Assembly (NCBI RefSeq): GCF_018449525.1
Contig: NZ_JAAVUS010000001.1
Location: 806,001 to 870,000 of the forward strand
Direction: 5' to 3'
Origin: Bradyrhizobium sp. dw_78
GTDB lineage: Bacteria > Pseudomonadota > Alphaproteobacteria > Rhizobiales > Xanthobacteraceae
DNA length: 64,000 nucleotides
This document shows, one piece after another, positions 1 through 9,824 of the stretch. The position numbers were made by a program, and so were the translations under genes. How positions within the stretch are numbered: position 1 is the first letter of the stretch; each line of letters starts with the position of its first letter. The notes below the pieces were generated by a model. It was not told the DNA's origin, ran no database searches, and was given only the letters and a program-made list of their open reading frames with translations.

Positions 1-340
1 TGGCGAACAGCCGCCGCTGGTTGTTGGCCAGGATCGCGTTGCTGATCTGCGATAGGATCACGGTATGGCCGTAGGTCGCCGCGCCCTTGATGATGAAGAT
101 CACGACCGTCACCGCCGACAGGATGGCGATGCCCGGAATGTTCTTGTCGACATAGGCCTTGTTGATGACCTGACCGAGCAGATAGGCGGAACCTGCGGTG
201 GTCGCGGCCGAGACGCCCATCAGCACGAACGCAAGCAGATAGCGCCGCCAATAGACGGCTCCCTGTTCCATGACCAGCCGGCGGATCAGGATCGCCGCGC
301 CATAGGGGTCGTCGGAGATTTTCTTCGGAAGTTCGGTCAT
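1..340 (-). CDS. ABC transporter, N-terminal transmembrane part (MsbA-like), partial
   Basis: The first 113 codons of a protein whose C-terminus lies left of the window. The start is an ATG at 340 (CAT on the plus strand). After a polar N-terminus of about 30 residues come a hydrophobic segment near residues 33-55 and another near 70-90, then the sequence ILANNQRRLF, typical of the first membrane-domain loop of half-size ABC exporters of the MsbA/lipid A exporter group. The ATP-binding domain is not in the window, so the exporter call rests on the membrane domain only. Its position beside LPS core and O-antigen genes fits a role in moving lipid A-core or another glycolipid across the inner membrane, but another export substrate is possible. 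Confidence 0.7.
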   Translation of the reverse strand, partial: MTELPKKISDDPYGAAILIRRLVMEQGAVYWRRYLLAFVLMGVSAATTAGSAYLLGQVINKAYVDKNIPGIAILSAVTVVIFIIKGAATYGHTVILSQISNAILANNQRRLFA

Positions 341-460
341 TCGTGTTCCATTGACGGCGCGGGCCGGATATCGGCCGGCGCGTCAGGGTCTTAGCGAATG
401 ACTCCTTGCCTGCTATGTCGGCGTTTTTCAAGCCGAATCAGGGCTTGCGCTCGCCCCGTT

Positions 461-1474
461 TTAAGCGGACGCGGCGTGCTGGAGGCCGCTGTTCCGTTCG
501 TGGAGCAGCTTCTCTTCCCACGCCAGCGCGTGCCTGGCGATGGTTTCGAGATTGTCGTATTGCGGCGTCCAATCCAGCATCGCGCGGATGCGGCTGGTGT
601 CGGCGACCATCGACATGATATCGCCCGGCCGGCGCGGCGCATATTGAACGGCGAAATTGCGCCCGGAGACGCGCCGCACCGCCTCGATGGTCTCGAGCAC
701 CGAATAACCCCGGCCATCTCCGCAGTTCAATGTCACCGAACTGCCGCCGTTGCGTAAAAACGCCAGCGCCGCGCGATGGGCCTGCGCGAGGTCGCTGACA
801 TGGATGAAGTCGCGGATGCAGCTTCCGTCCGGCGTCGGGTAGTCGGTGCCGTAGACATCGATCTTGGCCCGCTGCCCGGTGGCGGCTTCGACGGCGATTT
901 TAAGCAGATGTGTGGCGCCGGTGGTCGCAAGACCGATGCGCGCCAGCGGATCGGCGCCCGCGACGTTGAAATAGCGCAGCACGACATAGTTCATGCCATG
1001 CGCGGAGGCGACGTCGTGCAGCATGATCTCGGTCATCAGCTTCGAGGAGCCGTAGGGCGACAATGGCCGCGTCGGCGCGTTCTCGGGAACGGGCACGCGA
1101 TCCGGATTGCCGTACACGGCTGCCGTCGATGAAAAGATGAAACGGTTGATCCCGCACTTCACCGCGACGTTGAGCAGGCTGCGTGTCGTCATGGTGTTGT
1201 TGCGGTAATAAGCGAGCGGGTCGCGCATCGAATCCGGCACCACCACGGAGCCGGCAAAATGAACGATGCTCTCCACGCCATGCGCCGCGATCACGCCCTC
1301 GACGAGATTTTCGTCCGCGGCATCCCCGATGAACAGCGGCACGCCTTCCGGCAGGAAAGCGGAAAAGCCGGTGGAAAGATTGTCGATCACGACGGCGCTT
1401 TCGCCGGCATCCGCCAGCGCACGAACCATGTGACTTCCGATATAGCCGGCGCCGCCGGTAACGAGCACGGTCAT
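461..1474 (-). CDS. galE: UDP-glucose 4-epimerase
   Basis: A 337-residue protein of usual GalE length that interconverts UDP-glucose and UDP-galactose (extended short-chain dehydrogenase family, cytoplasmic). It begins with the Rossmann motif GGAGYIGS (residues 7-14) and has the catalytic YGSSK (Y-x3-K) about 150 residues in. The later HVSDLAQAH and RRPGD stretches are typical of GalE sugar-nucleotide binding regions. The start is the ATG at 1474. It probably supplies UDP-galactose to the surrounding LPS genes. It could act on N-acetylated sugars as well, which the sequence alone does not decide. Confidence 0.93.
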   Translation of the reverse strand: MTVLVTGGAGYIGSHMVRALADAGESAVVIDNLSTGFSAFLPEGVPLFIGDAADENLVEGVIAAHGVESIVHFAGSVVVPDSMRDPLAYYRNNTMTTRSLLNVAVKCGINRFIFSSTAAVYGNPDRVPVPENAPTRPLSPYGSSKLMTEIMLHDVASAHGMNYVVLRYFNVAGADPLARIGLATTGATHLLKIAVEAATGQRAKIDVYGTDYPTPDGSCIRDFIHVSDLAQAHRAALAFLRNGGSSVTLNCGDGRGYSVLETIEAVRRVSGRNFAVQYAPRRPGDIMSMVADTSRIRAMLDWTPQYDNLETIARHALAWEEKLLHERNSGLQHAASA

Positions 1475-1604
1475 AAGCCTACCTGTTTGTTATTTGTTGA
1501 GGCAATGCTAGCCGTGGCCGGGTGAAGAGCGGGTTTCAGCAACGCCGAACTGGCGACCATCCTTAATGTTGCGTATAGGGATTGCGTAAAATGCGGAGTT
1601 GTAT

Positions 1605-2714
1605 GTGCCGATCGAAAATGGCTTTGCTGACGGTCTTCAACTGATCGTGCCCAATCTGCACCGGCGTTATTCCGGCGTCACCGCGACCAACCGCATGGTC
1701 GCGCCGAAACTCGCGAAACTGTTGCACGCCGCTTGGTTCGGTTCGGACGCGCCCGACGGCATCGCGCGCATGGGCGCTGCGGATCTCTTGAAGCTGTGGC
1801 GGCGGCGAACGCCGCTGATCTGGCACGCGCGCCGCAACAACGAGATGATCATCGGCGTCGTGCTGCGGTCGCTGGGCTGGCCGCTGAAATTGGTGTTCAC
1901 ATCCGCAGCGCAGCGTCACCACAGCTGGATCACGCGCTGGCTGATCCGGCGGATGGATGCGATCATCGCGACCAGCGACATCTCGGCGTCGTTTCTCAAG
2001 CGCGAGGCGATCGTAATTCCGCATGGCGTCGACACCGACCGCTACGCGCCGCCGGCCGATCGCGCCGCGGCATTCGCGGAAGCCGGATTGCCGGGCCGCT
2101 ACGCCATCGGCTGTTTCGGCCGAGTGCGGGCGCAAAAGGGCACCGACCTATTTGTCGAGGCGATGTGCAAATTGCTGCCGCGCTATCCCGACTTCACCGC
2201 GGTCATCGTCGGCGCCATCGCCGTCGAGCAGACCGCCTTCGCCAATGATCTCAAAAAGCGGATCGAGGCGGCGAATCTGCAATCGCGCATCGTCATCACC
2301 GGCGAGGTGCCGATCGCGGAGGTGCAGCGCTGGTATCAGCGGCTCACGATCTACGCCTTCACCTCGCGCAATGAGGGTTTCGGATTGACGCTGATCGAGG
2401 CGATGTCGGTGGGCGCCGCGCTGGTGGCCGCGCGCGCGGGCGCGGCGGCGCTCGTGGTGGAGGATGGCGTGACCGGCGTGCTGGTCCCGCCGGGCGATGC
2501 CGGCGCGCTCGCCGCAGCACTCGAGCCGCTGATGCGCGAGCCTTCGTCGGCGTCCGCGATGGGGATGCGCGGACGAACACGCGTGGTTGAGAAGTTCAGC
2601 CTGGATGTGGAAGCGAACCGGATCGCGGATGTCTATCGCGCGCTGCTACCGCCCTTCCTCGCGGAAGGGGAAAACCCTCATGGTGAGGAGCGCGAAGCAC
2701 GTTTCGAACCATGA
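1605..2714 (+). CDS. lpcC: GT4 glycosyltransferase, LpcC-like LPS core mannosyltransferase
   Basis: A GT-B fold glycosyltransferase of family 4. Its N-terminal half (RRYSGVTAT, WHARRNNEM, FTSAAQRHHSW, IRRMDAIIATS) strongly recalls rhizobial LpcC, which transfers mannose to the inner Kdo of the LPS core. The C-terminal half has the donor-site pattern NEGFGLTLIEAMSVG. The chosen start is GTG at 1605, six bases after GGAG at 1595-1598. A TTG at 1599 would add two residues, and an in-frame TAA at 1587 excludes anything longer. The last 16 or so codons and the stop lie inside an intergenic-type repeat (2676-2768), so the C-terminus looks overwritten. The mannosyltransferase specificity is inferred from resemblance. 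Confidence 0.82.
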   Translation: MPIENGFADGLQLIVPNLHRRYSGVTATNRMVAPKLAKLLHAAWFGSDAPDGIARMGAADLLKLWRRRTPLIWHARRNNEMIIGVVLRSLGWPLKLVFTSAAQRHHSWITRWLIRRMDAIIATSDISASFLKREAIVIPHGVDTDRYAPPADRAAAFAEAGLPGRYAIGCFGRVRAQKGTDLFVEAMCKLLPRYPDFTAVIVGAIAVEQTAFANDLKKRIEAANLQSRIVITGEVPIAEVQRWYQRLTIYAFTSRNEGFGLTLIEAMSVGAALVAARAGAAALVVEDGVTGVLVPPGDAGALAAALEPLMREPSSASAMGMRGRTRVVEKFSLDVEANRIADVYRALLPPFLAEGENPHGEEREARFEP

Positions 2715-2768
2715 GGCCCGGTAGCCCATCCTTCGTGACGCATGCTGACGCAGGCTCCTCAGGATGAG
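2676..2768. repeat. Palindromic intergenic repeat overlapping the 3' end of the lpcC-like gene
   Basis: Two inverted-repeat units in tandem. CCTCATGGT pairs with ACCATGAGG (about 2676-2717), and CATCCT pairs with AGGATG (about 2727-2767). The wording matches the abundant Bradyrhizobium repeat that starts CCTCATGGTGAGGAG and ends CTCAGGATGAGG (recognised from memory). The TGA at 2712-2714 that ends the upstream gene is part of the ATGA in the first palindrome. Confidence 0.85.
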
Positions 2769-2830
2769 GGAGAGCAGGTGGCGGCGTCTCTAGACGATGC
2801 TTCGCACCGCCTGAACTCCAGCCGGGTCCA

Positions 2831-3892
2831 TCAGTGAAGTTTGGACTCCGCCAACACCCGCTGCGCGGCAGCAACGACATCGGAAGCCGGAATGTCGCGC
2901 ATGCAGCGATGGTCGTTCATGGTGCAGACCGGACGGTGGCAGGGCTGGCATGGCACCACGGTCCTGGTCTGGATCGTCTCGGCCAGGCCGTTGAGCGGGG
3001 CCCAGTGATAGGGGCTGGTGGGACCGAAAATGCCCATGGTCGGCGTGCCGAGGGCCGCCGCGATATGCATCAACCCGGAATCGTTCGAGATCGCCACGCT
3101 CGCCGCCGCCATCGCCAGGATGCCGTTGCGCAGATCGGTGCCGGTGAGATCGCGGACACGCGGCCCGCCTGCGGCCACGATCTCCGCGGCCAATGCTTTT
3201 TCGGCGGGGCCGCCGACCACCCAGACATCCAGGCCCTGTTCGGCCAGAAGCCGCGCCGCTTCCGGGTAATAGGTCCAGCGCTTGGATGCGCCGACCGAGC
3301 CCGGCGCCAGCGCCACCGCCGGAGCTGCGCCGAGCCCGTTGGCCTGCCGCCAGTGCGCGGTTTGCTCCGGGGGAACCCGAAGCTGCGGCACCGGCCATTC
3401 TGGCGGCAAGGGCGTTCCGTCCGGCAGCGCAAGCACCGCATTGGTATCGATGAAACGGGGCAGGGCTTTGTCGCCCCACCGCAACTGATTGATCAGGCCA
3501 AAACGGCCTTCGCCGAAAAAGCCTACCCGTTCGGGGATACCGGCCAGCGCCGGCGCAATCGCGGATTTCCAGGTGCGGGGCAGGACCAGCGCGGTGCCGT
3601 AATGGTTGGCGCGCAGGCGCTTGGCCAGCCCCCATTGCTTGGCAAGCGCCAGCCGGCCGCGCGGCAGGTCCCAGACGATCCCGGCGCGCACGCCGGGCAT
3701 GTAATCGACCAGCGGGGTGCATAGCGAGGTCACCAGCAGATCGACCGGCCGGTTCGGCCAGCGCTGTTTCAGCACCCGCACCACGGTATGGCCACGGACG
3801 AAATCGCCGATCCACATATAGGGAATGATGAGGATCGGCCGGGTATCTTCCCGTTCCTCCACATTGCCGCCAATAAGTGAATCTTTATTCAT
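2831..3892 (-). CDS. waaF: Lipopolysaccharide heptosyltransferase II (GT9)
   Basis: A 353-residue glycosyltransferase of family 9 that adds an L,D-heptose to the LPS inner core using ADP-heptose at the cytoplasmic face of the inner membrane. Visible hallmarks are the N-terminal PYMWIGDFVRGHTVVR, the central VALAPGSVGASKRW (donor phosphate site), VVGGPAEK and the C-terminal SNDSGLMHIAAALG with GIFGPTSP, in the usual WaaF order. The start is ATG at 3892. It is divergent from hldD-hldE, which make its ADP-heptose donor, with 165 bp between. WaaC and WaaF are similar, so the precise heptosyltransferase step is less certain than the family. Confidence 0.88.
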   Translation of the reverse strand: MNKDSLIGGNVEEREDTRPILIIPYMWIGDFVRGHTVVRVLKQRWPNRPVDLLVTSLCTPLVDYMPGVRAGIVWDLPRGRLALAKQWGLAKRLRANHYGTALVLPRTWKSAIAPALAGIPERVGFFGEGRFGLINQLRWGDKALPRFIDTNAVLALPDGTPLPPEWPVPQLRVPPEQTAHWRQANGLGAAPAVALAPGSVGASKRWTYYPEAARLLAEQGLDVWVVGGPAEKALAAEIVAAGGPRVRDLTGTDLRNGILAMAAASVAISNDSGLMHIAAALGTPTMGIFGPTSPYHWAPLNGLAETIQTRTVVPCQPCHRPVCTMNDHRCMRDIPASDVVAAAQRVLAESKLH

Positions 3893-4057
3893 AAAAATAC
3901 TGAATTTGCCACGCTCGCCCGGTCACGCAGGTAGCTGCTCCCGGCAACGAGGTAAAGGCAAGTGGGTGGAAAGCTGTCGTCTTGTCCCCTGACCCACATT
4001 GCCTGCCGGCCAGGAGTGGGGCAAAGCTGACACGGCACACTCAAGGCAGGGATTTTC

Positions 4058-5038
4058 ATGTTGCTGGTGACCGGGGGCGCCGGTTTTATCGGATCGAACG
4101 TGGTTGCCGCGCTTAATGACGCCGGCCGCGCCGACGTGGCGGTCTGCGACGTGCTCGGCCACGAGGGCAAATGGCGCAATCTTGCCAAGCGCCAACTCGC
4201 CGACATCCTGCCGCCGGCCGAATTGATGGCTTGGCTGAACGGCCGCCGGCTCGACGCCGTCGTCCATCTCGGCGCCATTTCCGAGACCACCGCAACCGAC
4301 GGCGATCTGGTGATCGAGACCAATTTCCGGCTGTCGATGCGGCTGCTCGACTGGTGTACGGCCAACGCCACGCCGTTCATCTATGCCTCCTCGGCGGCGA
4401 CCTATGGCGACGGCGCGCAGGGGTTTGACGACAACCCGTCGCTGCCGGCGCTGAAAACGTTGCGGCCGATGAACTTGTACGGCTGGAGCAAGCATCTGTT
4501 CGACATGGCGGTGGCCGAACGGGCGGCGCGCGGCGAAAAATTGCCGCCGCAATGCGTGGGTTTGAAATTCTTCAACGTGTTCGGGCCCAATGAATACCAC
4601 AAGGGCCCGATGATGAGCGTGCTGACGCGGCGCTTCGACGACATCAGGGCGGGCCGCGTGGTGCAGCTGTTCAAGTCGCACCGGGACGGCATCGCCGACG
4701 GCGACCAGCGGCGCGATTTCATCTACGTCGACGATGTGGTGCGGGTGATGATGTGGCTGCTGGCGACGCCATCGGTCAGCGGCCTGTTCAACGTCGGAAC
4801 CGGCAAGGCGCGCAGCTTCAGGGATCTGATGCTCGCCGCCTACGCCGCGCTCGGAGCGCCGCCGAATATCGAATATATCGATATGCCCGCGCAGATTCGC
4901 GGCAGTTACCAGTATTTCACGCAAAGCGAGGTCGATCGGTTGCTGCGCGCGGGGTACAATGGCGGTTTCACGGCGCTCGAAGATGCGGTGAGCGCTTACG
5001 TCCAGGGCTTCCTCGATCGCGACGATCGTTTCCGCTGA
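4058..5038 (+). CDS. hldD: ADP-L-glycero-D-manno-heptose 6-epimerase
   Basis: A 326-residue short-chain dehydrogenase/reductase-type epimerase, the last step of ADP-L,D-heptose synthesis. Seen are TGGAGFIGSN at residues 5-14, the catalytic Y141-GWS-K145, and the HldD-typical KFFNVFGPNEYHKG followed by RDFIYVDDVV. The start is ATG at 4058. It is the first gene of a run with hldE (22 bp gap) and the O-antigen ligase. The waaF gene that uses the product is divergent. Confidence 0.94.
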   Translation: MLLVTGGAGFIGSNVVAALNDAGRADVAVCDVLGHEGKWRNLAKRQLADILPPAELMAWLNGRRLDAVVHLGAISETTATDGDLVIETNFRLSMRLLDWCTANATPFIYASSAATYGDGAQGFDDNPSLPALKTLRPMNLYGWSKHLFDMAVAERAARGEKLPPQCVGLKFFNVFGPNEYHKGPMMSVLTRRFDDIRAGRVVQLFKSHRDGIADGDQRRDFIYVDDVVRVMMWLLATPSVSGLFNVGTGKARSFRDLMLAAYAALGAPPNIEYIDMPAQIRGSYQYFTQSEVDRLLRAGYNGGFTALEDAVSAYVQGFLDRDDRFR

Positions 5039-5060
5039 CCGCAACAGATGACGAGAGCTA

Positions 5061-6533
5061 ATGTTCGATTTTGACGTCCTGTCAAATGCGATCGCCCGCC
5101 AGACCGTGCTGTGCGTCGGCGACCTCATGCTCGACGAATTCGTCTATGGCGAGGTGTCGAGGATTTCGCCCGAAGCGCCCGCGCCGGTGATCGCGGTTCA
5201 GCGCAGCGAGACCGATGTCGGCGGCGCTGGCAATGTCGCGCGCAACATCGCCTCGCTTGGCGCGCGCTGCATCTTTGTCGGACTGATCGGCGAGGACGAT
5301 GCCGGCGCCAGGCTCAAGGCGGCGCTGGAGCGGGAAAGCCTGATCGAAAGCATGCTGGTGTGCGATCCCGGCCGGCCGACGACACGCAAGGTGCGCTTTG
5401 TTTCCGAGCATTTCTCCACCCACATGCTGCGCGCGGATTGGGAACTGGCGAAGCCTGCCTCGGCCGATATCGAGCAGAAGCTGATCGATGCCGTGCTGCC
5501 GCATTTGCCGAATGTCGGCGTCGTGCTGCTGTCCGATTACGCCAAGGGCGTGCTGACGGCGCGCGTCATCCGCAACATCATCGATGCCGCGCGCAAGCTG
5601 GGCAAGCCGGTGATCGTGGATCCCAAGAATCCGAATCTGGCGGTCTATCGCGGCGCGACGCTGCTCAAGCCCAACAGCAAGGAATTCAACGAAGCCACGC
5701 GCAGCCGTTTCGGCGGCGACAAGGGCATCGCGGAGGCGGCGCAGGAGATCATGCAGCTTGCGGATTGCGACGCCGTGCTGGTGACGCAAAGCGAGCATGG
5801 CATGACGCTGGTGCCGCGCCAGGGTGAGCCGATCCACGTCGCCGGCATTCCGGTCAAGGTCCGCGACGTTTCCGGCGCGGGCGACACGGTCGCCGCCGCG
5901 CTCGCGGTGACGTTTGCGGCCGGCGCCGATTGGGAGACCGCGCTGCGGATGGCGAACGCGGCGGCCGCGGTCGCCGTCAGCAAGCAGGGCGCGGCGGTGG
6001 TGACGCCGACGGAGCTGCGGCGCAAGATACTGCCGCATGCCTTCCTCGCGGCCGAGGAAAAAATCGTCGCCGATGGCCGCGATCTCGATGCGCAGCTGCG
6101 GGAATGGCGCAAGCAGGGCCAGAAAATCGGCTTCACCAATGGCTGCTTCGATATCCTGCATCCCGGCCACGTCAAGCTGTTGACGGCGGCACGCGCCGCC
6201 TGCGACCGGCTGATCGTGGGCCTGAACTCGGACGCCTCGGTGAGGCGGCTCAAGGGCGAAAGCCGCCCGGTCCAGAACGAGCGCGCGCGCGCCGAGGTGC
6301 TGGCGGCACTGGAAGCGGTCGACCTGGTGGCGCTGTTCGAAGAGGACACGCCGATCAATCTGATCACGCGGATCAAGCCGAGCGTGCTGGTGAAGGGCTC
6401 GGACTACACCCGCGAGCAGGTGGTGGGCCACGAGGTGGTCGAAGCCCATGGCGGCGAAGTGCGGCTAGTTGATATCCTGCCGGGCTTCAGCACCACCTCG
6501 CTGGTGAATCGCGCACGGGGGAACGGGGCGTGA
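5061..6533 (+). CDS. hldE: Bifunctional heptose-7-phosphate kinase / heptose-1-phosphate adenylyltransferase
   Basis: A 490-residue two-domain enzyme. The N-terminal PfkB-type kinase (about 1-330) shows [16 protein letters not shown] and the phosphate-binding [11 protein letters not shown] near residues 270-280. The C-terminal nucleotidylyltransferase (about 350-490) shows [18 protein letters not shown] with the HxGH motif, and VKGSDYT. It phosphorylates heptose-7-phosphate and later adenylates heptose-1-phosphate. The fused form is as in Escherichia coli HldE. The companion isomerase and phosphatase (gmhA, gmhB) are not in the window. The downstream ligase gene starts in GTGA overlapping this stop by 4 bp, indicating translational coupling. 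Confidence 0.95.
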   Translation: MFDFDVLSNAIARQTVLCVGDLMLDEFVYGEVSRISPEAPAPVIAVQRSETDVGGAGNVARNIASLGARCIFVGLIGEDDAGARLKAALERESLIESMLVCDPGRPTTRKVRFVSEHFSTHMLRADWELAKPASADIEQKLIDAVLPHLPNVGVVLLSDYAKGVLTARVIRNIIDAARKLGKPVIVDPKNPNLAVYRGATLLKPNSKEFNEATRSRFGGDKGIAEAAQEIMQLADCDAVLVTQSEHGMTLVPRQGEPIHVAGIPVKVRDVSGAGDTVAAALAVTFAAGADWETALRMANAAAAVAVSKQGAAVVTPTELRRKILPHAFLAAEEKIVADGRDLDAQLREWRKQGQKIGFTNGCFDILHPGHVKLLTAARAACDRLIVGLNSDASVRRLKGESRPVQNERARAEVLAALEAVDLVALFEEDTPINLITRIKPSVLVKGSDYTREQVVGHEVVEAHGGEVRLVDILPGFSTTSLVNRARGNGA

Positions 6534-7822
6534 GTGTGGCGGCGGCAACCTCGCCGGCCAGCCGGATGCAGCCGGTCTGGCGCGATCCGCTGGTCTGGGC
6601 CACGGCGGCGGACATCGCCGCCGTTCTGCTCGCGCTCTCGTTGCCGTGGTCGACCTCGCTGGTCGCCATCTTCGCGGTGGCCTGGATCGTCGCCGTGGTG
6701 CCGACCATCGACCCTGGAGCGTTCGCGGCGCTGCTGAAGCGTCCAATATGTGTCTTTCCGCTGGCGTTGTTCGCGCTGGCCGTGGTCGGAACCCTGTGGT
6801 CGGACGCGGCCTGGGGCGCGCGGCTCTACGCCATCAGCCCGACCGCGAAACTCTTGGTGCTGCCGCTGCTGTTTTATCATTACGAACGCTCGGCGCGCGG
6901 CACCTGGGTATTCAAGGCGTTCCTGGTCTCTTGCGCGCTCCTGATGGTGATGTCGTGGATCGTGCTGTTCGATCCGGGCCTCACGCTCAAGTCGAAGGCG
7001 ATCTCCACAATGGAGCCGGGTATCTTCGTCAAGAACTATATCGACCAGAGCCAGGAATTCGCGCTCTGCGCGGTCACGCTCGCCTTTCCGGTGATCACAC
7101 TGTTCCGCGAAAGGAAAGTCGTGCCGGCGTTGCTGCTCTGCGCGCTGGCGTTGAGTTTCGTCGTCAACATGGCCTTCGTCGTGGTGTCGCGCACGGCGTT
7201 GGTGACGATGCCGATCATGCTCGCGGTGTTCGCGCTGATGCATCTGAGATGGCGCAGCATCGTGATTATCTCGTGCTTGGTCGCCGCGTTCGCGGGACTG
7301 GCCTGGGTAACGTCGTCGCAATTGCGCAAGACCGTCGGGACATTTTCGCGGGACTATCGGTTATATAAGGAGCAGAACATCCCGACCTCGATGGGCCTGC
7401 GGATCGAGTTCTGGGAAAAATCGCTGCGGTTTTTTGCCGAGGCTCCGATCTTGGGGCATGGCACCGGCTCGACGCGTGGGCTGTTCGAACAGGCTGCCGT
7501 CGGCCAGACCGGCGCGGCCGCCGAAGTGATTGGCAATCCGCATAATCAAACGCTCAACGTCGCGGTACAATGGGGCACGGTCGGAATTGTCGTGCTGTAC
7601 GCGATGTGGCTGTTGCATCTCTTGTTGTTCCGCGGCGAGGGGCTGGTGGCCTGGATCGGGTTGATGGTGGTGGTGCAGAATATTTTCACCTCGCTGTTCA
7701 ACTCTCACATCTTCGATTTTCACGAGGGCTGGATGTATGTCCTCGGGGTGGGCATCGCCGGCGGAACGGTGCTGCAATCGGGCCGGCGCGGCGCGTCACA
7801 GAGAAATTCCGGCGCGGCATGA
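6530..7822 (+). CDS. O-antigen ligase-type membrane protein (Wzy_C family)
   Basis: A 430-residue, very hydrophobic protein with about ten or more predicted membrane segments and the Wzy_C/WaaL periplasmic loop pattern: [18 protein letters not shown], then [14 protein letters not shown], where the PHN histidine is conserved in O-antigen ligases. The GTG start overlaps the hldE stop (GTGA at 6530-6533). The role proposed is joining O-antigen to lipid A-core at the periplasmic face. Polymerase Wzy proteins share this domain, so ligase versus polymerase rests on context: it sits directly behind ADP-heptose genes, as waaL often does. Confidence 0.82.
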   Translation: MSVAAATSPASRMQPVWRDPLVWATAADIAAVLLALSLPWSTSLVAIFAVAWIVAVVPTIDPGAFAALLKRPICVFPLALFALAVVGTLWSDAAWGARLYAISPTAKLLVLPLLFYHYERSARGTWVFKAFLVSCALLMVMSWIVLFDPGLTLKSKAISTMEPGIFVKNYIDQSQEFALCAVTLAFPVITLFRERKVVPALLLCALALSFVVNMAFVVVSRTALVTMPIMLAVFALMHLRWRSIVIISCLVAAFAGLAWVTSSQLRKTVGTFSRDYRLYKEQNIPTSMGLRIEFWEKSLRFFAEAPILGHGTGSTRGLFEQAAVGQTGAAAEVIGNPHNQTLNVAVQWGTVGIVVLYAMWLLHLLLFRGEGLVAWIGLMVVVQNIFTSLFNSHIFDFHEGWMYVLGVGIAGGTVLQSGRRGASQRNSGAA

Positions 7823-7895
7823 CGGCTGGCATGCTCGCGAGAGATGAGTTATCAGCAGGTCATAACCCGCATGTCGTCCGCCACCGGCCAGTGAA

Positions 7896-9812
7896 ATGAT
7901 GCGTCTTTCAAACCTGACCTCGCGCAACGCGCTGATTGCGTTGCATGATGCGCTGGCGACGGCGATTGCGCTTTTTGCCAGTTTCTATCTGCGTTTCGAC
8001 GGCGGCGACTATTTCTATGTCCGCGTGCCGCTGTTGCTGCGCATCCTGCCTTATTTCGTCGTGCTCGGTATGGTGGTCTGCTACGTCTTCAACCTGACCA
8101 CCACGAAATGGCGTTTCATTTCGTTGCCCGATGCACTGAACATCCTGCGCGCTGCCACGGTGCTGGCGCTGGCGCTGCTGGTGCTCGACTACATTCTGGT
8201 CGCGCCCAACGTTCACGGCGCGTTTTTCGCCGGCAAGGTCACGATCATTCTGTTCTGGTTCCTCGAAATATCGTTCCTGAGCGCGCTGCGTTTTGCGTAC
8301 CGGTATTTCCGCTACACCCGTGTCCGCCGCCACGCCCGTACCGATGGCGCCTCGCCGGCCTTGCTGATCGGCCGTGCCGCCGATGCCGAGGTGCTGTTGC
8401 GCGGGATCGAGAACGGCGCCGTCACGCGGGTATGGCCGGTGGGCGTATTGTCGCCCTCGGCGGCCGATCGCGGCCAGTCGATCCGCAATATTCCGGTGCT
8501 CGGAGGCATCGACGACATCGAGGACGTGATCCGGGATTTCGCCCGGCGTGAAAAGCCGATCACACGCGTGGTGATGACCCCGTCGGCGTTCGAGCCGGAG
8601 GCGCATCCTGAATCCGTATTGATGCGGGCGCGCCGGCTCGGGTTGCCCGTCAGCCGCCTGCCGTCGCTGGAGGGCGGCGACGCGCCGCGGCTGACCACGG
8701 TCGCGGTCGAGGACCTGTTGCTGCGTTCCAGCGTGGAGATCGACTACGCGCGGCTTGAAACGCTGGTGAAGGGCAGGGCGGTCATCGTCACCGGCGGCGG
8801 CGGTTCGATCGGCTCGGAAATCTGCGATCGTGTCGCGACGTTCGGCGCCGCGCGCCTGCTGGTGCTCGAACATTCCGAGCCCGCGCTTTACGCGGTGACC
8901 GAAGCGCTGACGGCGCGCGATACCGGCGCTGCCATCGAGGGCCGGATTGCCGATATCCGCGACCGTGAACGCATCATGCGGCTGATGGCGGAGTTCAAGC
9001 CGGATATCGTGTTTCACGCCGCTGCGCTGAAGCATGTTCCGATCCTCGAACGCGACTGGAGCGAGGGCGTCAAGACCAACATCTTCGGGTCGGTGAATGT
9101 CGCCGACGCGGCGCTCGCGGCGGGCGCCGAGGCAATGGTGATGATTTCGACCGACAAGGCGATCGAGCCGGTCTCGATGCTCGGCCTGACCAAGCGCTTT
9201 GCCGAGATGTATTGCCAGGCGCTTGACCACGATCTCGCGGTCAAGGCCGGCAGCGGGCCAAGGATGCGCATCATCTCGGTACGGTTCGGCAATGTGCTGG
9301 CGTCGAATGGCTCGGTGGTGCCGAAGTTCAAGGCGCAGATCGAGGCGGGCGGGCCGGTGACGGTGACCCATCCCGAGATGGTCCGGTATTTCATGACCAT
9401 CCGCGAGGCCTGCGATCTCGTGCTTACCGCCGCGACCCATGCCCTGACGCCGGGGCCGGCGCGCGCCGACGTCTCGGTCTACGTGCTCAACATGGGCCAT
9501 CCGGTCAAGATCGTCGAACTGGCCGAGCGCATGATCCGCCTGTCCGGCCTGGAGCCCGGTATCGATATCGAGATCGTATTCAGCGGCATGCGGCCCGGAG
9601 AGCGGTTGCACGAGATCCTGTTTGCCAATGAGGAACCCGCCGTCGAGATCGGCGTCGCCGGCGTCATGGCGGCCAAACCCAACGAGCCGCCGATGCAGAC
9701 GATCCGGAAATGGCTCGGCGCGCTTGAGCAGGCTATCGCAAACGACGATCGGGTGACGATCAGGGCCATCCTGAAGGATGCGGTGCCGGAGTTTGGTTCG
9801 ACGGCGGCGTGA
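7896..9812 (+). CDS. CapD/FlaA1-like membrane nucleoside-diphosphate-sugar 4,6-dehydratase
   Basis: A 638-residue protein of the WbpM/CapD class. About four membrane segments lie in the first 150 residues, then a CoA-binding-like linker, then a Rossmann domain starting VTGGGGSIGSEI near residue 300. Further hallmarks are VFHAAALKHVPILE, the SMLGLTKRFAE active-site stretch in which Met replaces the usual Tyr (as in WbpM/PglF-type dehydratases), RFGNVLASNGSVVP and SGMRPGERLHE. These enzymes convert UDP-GlcNAc to the 4-keto-6-deoxy sugar that leads to QuiNAc, FucNAc or bacillosamine. The first of two adjacent ATGs is taken as the start. It lies 12 bp before the glycosyltransferase and close to a WecA/WbpL-like transferase, which is consistent with making the first O-antigen sugar. 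Confidence 0.88.
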   Translation: MMRLSNLTSRNALIALHDALATAIALFASFYLRFDGGDYFYVRVPLLLRILPYFVVLGMVVCYVFNLTTTKWRFISLPDALNILRAATVLALALLVLDYILVAPNVHGAFFAGKVTIILFWFLEISFLSALRFAYRYFRYTRVRRHARTDGASPALLIGRAADAEVLLRGIENGAVTRVWPVGVLSPSAADRGQSIRNIPVLGGIDDIEDVIRDFARREKPITRVVMTPSAFEPEAHPESVLMRARRLGLPVSRLPSLEGGDAPRLTTVAVEDLLLRSSVEIDYARLETLVKGRAVIVTGGGGSIGSEICDRVATFGAARLLVLEHSEPALYAVTEALTARDTGAAIEGRIADIRDRERIMRLMAEFKPDIVFHAAALKHVPILERDWSEGVKTNIFGSVNVADAALAAGAEAMVMISTDKAIEPVSMLGLTKRFAEMYCQALDHDLAVKAGSGPRMRIISVRFGNVLASNGSVVPKFKAQIEAGGPVTVTHPEMVRYFMTIREACDLVLTAATHALTPGPARADVSVYVLNMGHPVKIVELAERMIRLSGLEPGIDIEIVFSGMRPGERLHEILFANEEPAVEIGVAGVMAAKPNEPPMQTIRKWLGALEQAIANDDRVTIRAILKDAVPEFGSTAA

Positions 9813-9824
9813 TCCGGCGCGGCC

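Noticed and set aside
5082..6449. 455-codon open frame opposite hldE
   Set aside because: Shadow of a well-supported bifunctional enzyme with all motifs on the plus strand.
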